DNA of 14,252 nt, from positions 1 to 14,252 of the forward strand of contig CAYQDR010000122.1 of assembly GCA_964416315.1 (NCBI GenBank), in the 5' to 3' direction. A model generated the notes under the pieces. The model was given only the letters and a program-made list of their open reading frames with translations. It was not told where the DNA came from and did no database searches. The translations under genes and the position numbers were made by a program. How positions within the stretch are numbered: position 1 is the stretch's first letter; every line of letters starts with the position of its first letter. Of this stretch, positions 12,805 through 14,252 are shown one piece after another. The stretch is from CAYQDR01 sp964416315 (lineage in GTDB: Bacteria > Methylomirabilota > Methylomirabilia > Rokubacteriales > DASRDR01).

Positions 12805-13374
12805 ACCGGATGTCCAACCACCTGTATACGACGATGCTTGGGGTCCTTACTGAGATCACGGCTTCCACAAGGAGCACGGAAGTAACCACAACACAGGTCA
12901 CGTCTCGAGTCATGGACGCAGTAGTTGCGCAGATGCAGTCCCGAGTGGCTAGGACCGAGGAGGAGATCGGTCTGCGAGTCAGCGAAGCATTGACCAAGAC
13001 TGTCCCAAGGGGAGCAGTTCCCGCGGCCAAGCGCGAAGTGGCCAAAGAACTACAAGAGGCGTTTTCAACGCTGAGGAGTGTCGTGGCACCGAGCGCGCCT
13101 GACTACGATTGGGGGCCATTCATCAGGCGCCTAGATCACTTGGAGCGGAGAAACCGGTTTCTATCCGTGAAGCGCCTCCATCGGACCATTTTTGCAGACG
13201 AACCCGGCACGCAAGAGGCCCTACAACTTGCCCTAAAGCGGAAACTGCTTTTGACCTACAACATACAGAACCCGCGAGACGCCAAATTTCCTACGCTCTG
13301 CTGCAAGCTAGATCGGTCAGATCCTTTGGTGATTGCAGCTCTCAAGAGCGAAGGATAGCGAGGCGATTTTTTTC

Positions 13375-13403
13375 TTGACTTCCCCGGGTGTGTGGTCTAT
13401 AAA
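13375..13403 (+). promoter_or_regulatory. Strong sigma70-type promoter
   Basis: TTGACT (13375-13380) and TATAAA (13398-13403) are separated by exactly 17 bases, with a T-rich stretch just upstream. This is a near-consensus pair in a GC-rich background. Transcription should begin near 13410. No plus-strand gene follows, only a short hairpin and a terminator. Confidence 0.72.
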
Positions 13404-13409
13404 GGAGCT

Positions 13410-13467
13410 GCGCTAGAGAGCGCTTACAATTATTGGGGGCCTTGGACTGAGTCCAGGCCCTTTTTTT
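13410..13467 (+). ncRNA. Putative small RNA of about 58 nt
   Basis: The stretch lies between a strong promoter and an intrinsic terminator and holds no start codon with a ribosome binding site and reading frame of useful size. It begins with a GCGCT-AGAG-AGCGC hairpin (13410-13423), followed by an AU-rich linker TTACAATTATT and then the terminator stem. I do not recognise an RNA family. It could be a regulatory RNA of the island, or the left-over leader of a lost gene. Confidence 0.5.
13437..13467 (+). terminator. Intrinsic terminator of the small transcription unit
   Basis: GGGCC-T-(T)-GGAC (13437-13447) pairs with GTCCAGGCCC (13451-13460) around a TGA loop with a single bulged T. Seven Ts follow at 13461-13467. 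On the minus strand no T-run follows, so it works in the plus direction. Confidence 0.85.
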
Positions 13468-13557
13468 GTTCCAACCCCGCGCCTCTTGAGGTCGGCCAGC
13501 TGGTCCCGCGAGCAGCTCATCATTCGATCAGGACGACCCCCCCCTTCCTCCGCCAGT

Positions 13558-13959
13558 TTAAGAAAACCGCTCCGACAGCGCCACGAGGGTGACGTCCTTC
13601 GGCGCGTTCACCTTCACGTCACCCGTGAGGATCCCCACCTCGGCGATCCCGAACTGCCGGCAGAAGTCCGCATACTTCTGGTTGGACAGGGCCTTGAGCG
13701 GGGTCGTGTAGGCGATGCGCGTCTTCTCCCGCAGCGCCTGGTGGATCGCGAACTCCGCGATCAGCGTCTTGCCCGCGCCGGTCGGCGCCGACACGATGAC
13801 CGAGGACCCCTCGAGCAGCGCGCCGATCGCGCGGACCTGGAACGCGTCGAGCGGAAAGGCGTAGCGGCGCTCGAAGCTCCGGTAGAGGTCGAGGGCGTCG
13901 GGGGAGATCCGCCCGTCCGCGAGAGCCGCCTCGAGGAGCGGGGGGGCCTGGTAGGTCAC
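13558..13959 (-). pseudogene. Truncated duplicate of the helicase 5' end, lacking DECH
   Basis: Starting from the GTG equivalent to that of the full gene, it reads as the helicase N-terminus, with Walker A APTGAGKT intact, up to LTGDVKVN. It then jumps in frame over 51 codons to APKDVTLVALS and diverges at about 13572, ending at TAA (13558-13560) after 133 codons. The skipped block corresponds to 8468-8620 and contains the DECH Walker B box; the SAT motif is also lost. It cannot be a working helicase. The frame stays open, so a short Walker A protein could in principle be made. Confidence 0.82.
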
Positions 13960-14181
13960 CGGCGGGGCACGAGCCTCCTGGTCGCCATTGTACACCGGCG
14001 GCCGAGCCCGGCGCGTCGGACGGGTGGGGATCAGTCCGCCGTGAATCCGTTCAGGAATTCCTCGAAGTCGGCCCGATGCTCTTCCAGGAGACCGCGATGC
14101 GTCCACGTGAAGACCTGGACCGTGCCCTGCTTGCCGCTGTAGTAGTAGCCCTGGAACACCATCGGGACTCCCTGCGCCGTG
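13572..14181. repeat. Direct repeat, copy 2 (helicase 5' end plus gene X 3' end)
   Basis: Partner of 8431-9200 in the same orientation. The part 13673-14057 is identical to 8685-9069. The outer parts have diverged, and the 153-bp block is missing here. Confidence 0.88.
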
Positions 14182-14252
14182 CCTTCCATTCGCAGATAGT
14201 GTTCGGGCTCACGGTTTCTGACAGCACTCTGCTCGGGATCATTGTGCTCGCC
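14031..14252 (-). CDS. Gene X copy 2: unrecognised protein, C-terminal part
   Basis: The frame is open from the right window edge to TGA at 14031-14033 and gives 73 residues, including EHYLRMEGTAQGVPMVFQG, then YYYSGKQGTVQVFTW and the end DFEEFLNGFTAD. The N-terminus is outside the window, so length and any signal peptide are unknown; an in-frame ATG (Met22) is a possible but less likely start. It is the unbroken version of the remnant at 9043-9228, which lacks seven bases in the MEG-to-MVF linker. It lies directly upstream of the truncated helicase copy, in the same order as copy 1 and the full helicase. The family is not recognised. Confidence 0.6.
   Translation of the reverse strand, partial: GEHNDPEQSAVRNREPEHYLRMEGTAQGVPMVFQGYYYSGKQGTVQVFTWTHRGLLEEHRADFEEFLNGFTAD

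Larger units (their letters stand above)
12443..13358 (+). pseudogene. Single-TM protein gene interrupted by a MITE
   Basis: The 5' part (12443-12530) encodes a hydrophobic segment, VLQLISLIGSLATIILGG and on to LYF. The 3' part (12805-13358) encodes a soluble helical domain. Removing the insert plus one target copy joins TAT TTC T with AC CGG ATG and gives one open frame of 213 codons: one N-terminal TM (about residues 4-30), then YRMSNHLYTTMLGVLTEI, a helical region, and a compact C-terminal part with KFPTLCCKLDRSDP. I do not recognise the family. Start choice is TTG at 12443 with GGAG (12433-12436) 6 bases upstream; GTG at 12449 is an alternative. As it stands, a 37-residue TM peptide ends at 12556, and a separate soluble 182-residue product could start from the ATG at 12810. 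Short N-terminal TM plus soluble domain is common among phage-defence effectors, but that is only a suggestion. Confidence 0.72.

Noticed and set aside
12495..12809. N-terminal extension of the downstream ORF as a real 287-aa protein
   Set aside because: This part lies mostly inside the MITE, is low-complexity Pro/Ser/Arg sequence, and is out of frame with the true 5' half of the interrupted gene.
1..14252. CRISPR array or rRNA/tRNA genes
   Set aside because: No regularly spaced short repeats and no recognisable tRNA or rRNA sequence seen on either strand.

Overview
This is a GC-rich bacterial window with two parts: a compact trehalose/alpha-glucan operon on the plus strand (2-6225), and a minus-strand Ski2-like helicase (6269-8971) followed by an accessory island (about 9230-13560) bounded on both sides by copies of the helicase 5' end. 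The strong GC bias, tightly overlapping genes and the TreS, maltokinase and TreT gene set suggest a soil or sediment bacterium, perhaps of the Rokubacteria/Methylomirabilota type. That placement is a guess from gene content; there is no rRNA or other phylogenetic marker here.

Region 1 (2-6225, plus) reads treS (3' end only), a maltokinase fused to a DUF5752-type domain, a TreT-like GT4 glycosyltransferase, a glucosyl/mannosylglycerate-synthase-like glycosyltransferase whose D-x-D motif is altered, and a TM-helix (MscS-related) membrane protein. Genes overlap or are separated by only a few bases, so this is one operon. Taken together, TreT would make trehalose from NDP-glucose and glucose, TreS would interconvert trehalose and maltose, and the kinase would make maltose 1-phosphate for alpha-glucan synthesis. 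The last two genes suggest a link to compatible solutes and osmotic response.

Region 2 (6269-9228, minus) is a full-length DEAD/DExH helicase of the Ski2/HelY type. Just upstream of it is the frameshifted 3' end of an unrecognised gene, here called gene X.

Region 3 (about 9230-13560) is lower in GC and looks acquired. It carries a DndB/DGQHR-like gene (minus) behind a structured leader, then on the plus strand a zinc-ribbon DUF4145 protein, a minimal tyrosine recombinase, and a single-TM protein gene. That last gene is broken by a 266-bp MITE with 24-bp terminal inverted repeats and an 8-bp target duplication; removing the MITE and one target copy restores the reading frame exactly. After it comes a short stand-alone transcription unit (strong -35/-10, a hairpin, an intrinsic terminator) that looks like a small RNA gene.

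Region 4 (13572-14252, minus) is a second, truncated copy of the helicase 5' end lacking the DECH box, preceded by an intact-frame 3' part of a second gene X. A central stretch of 385 bp is identical between the two helicase copies, while both flanks have diverged.
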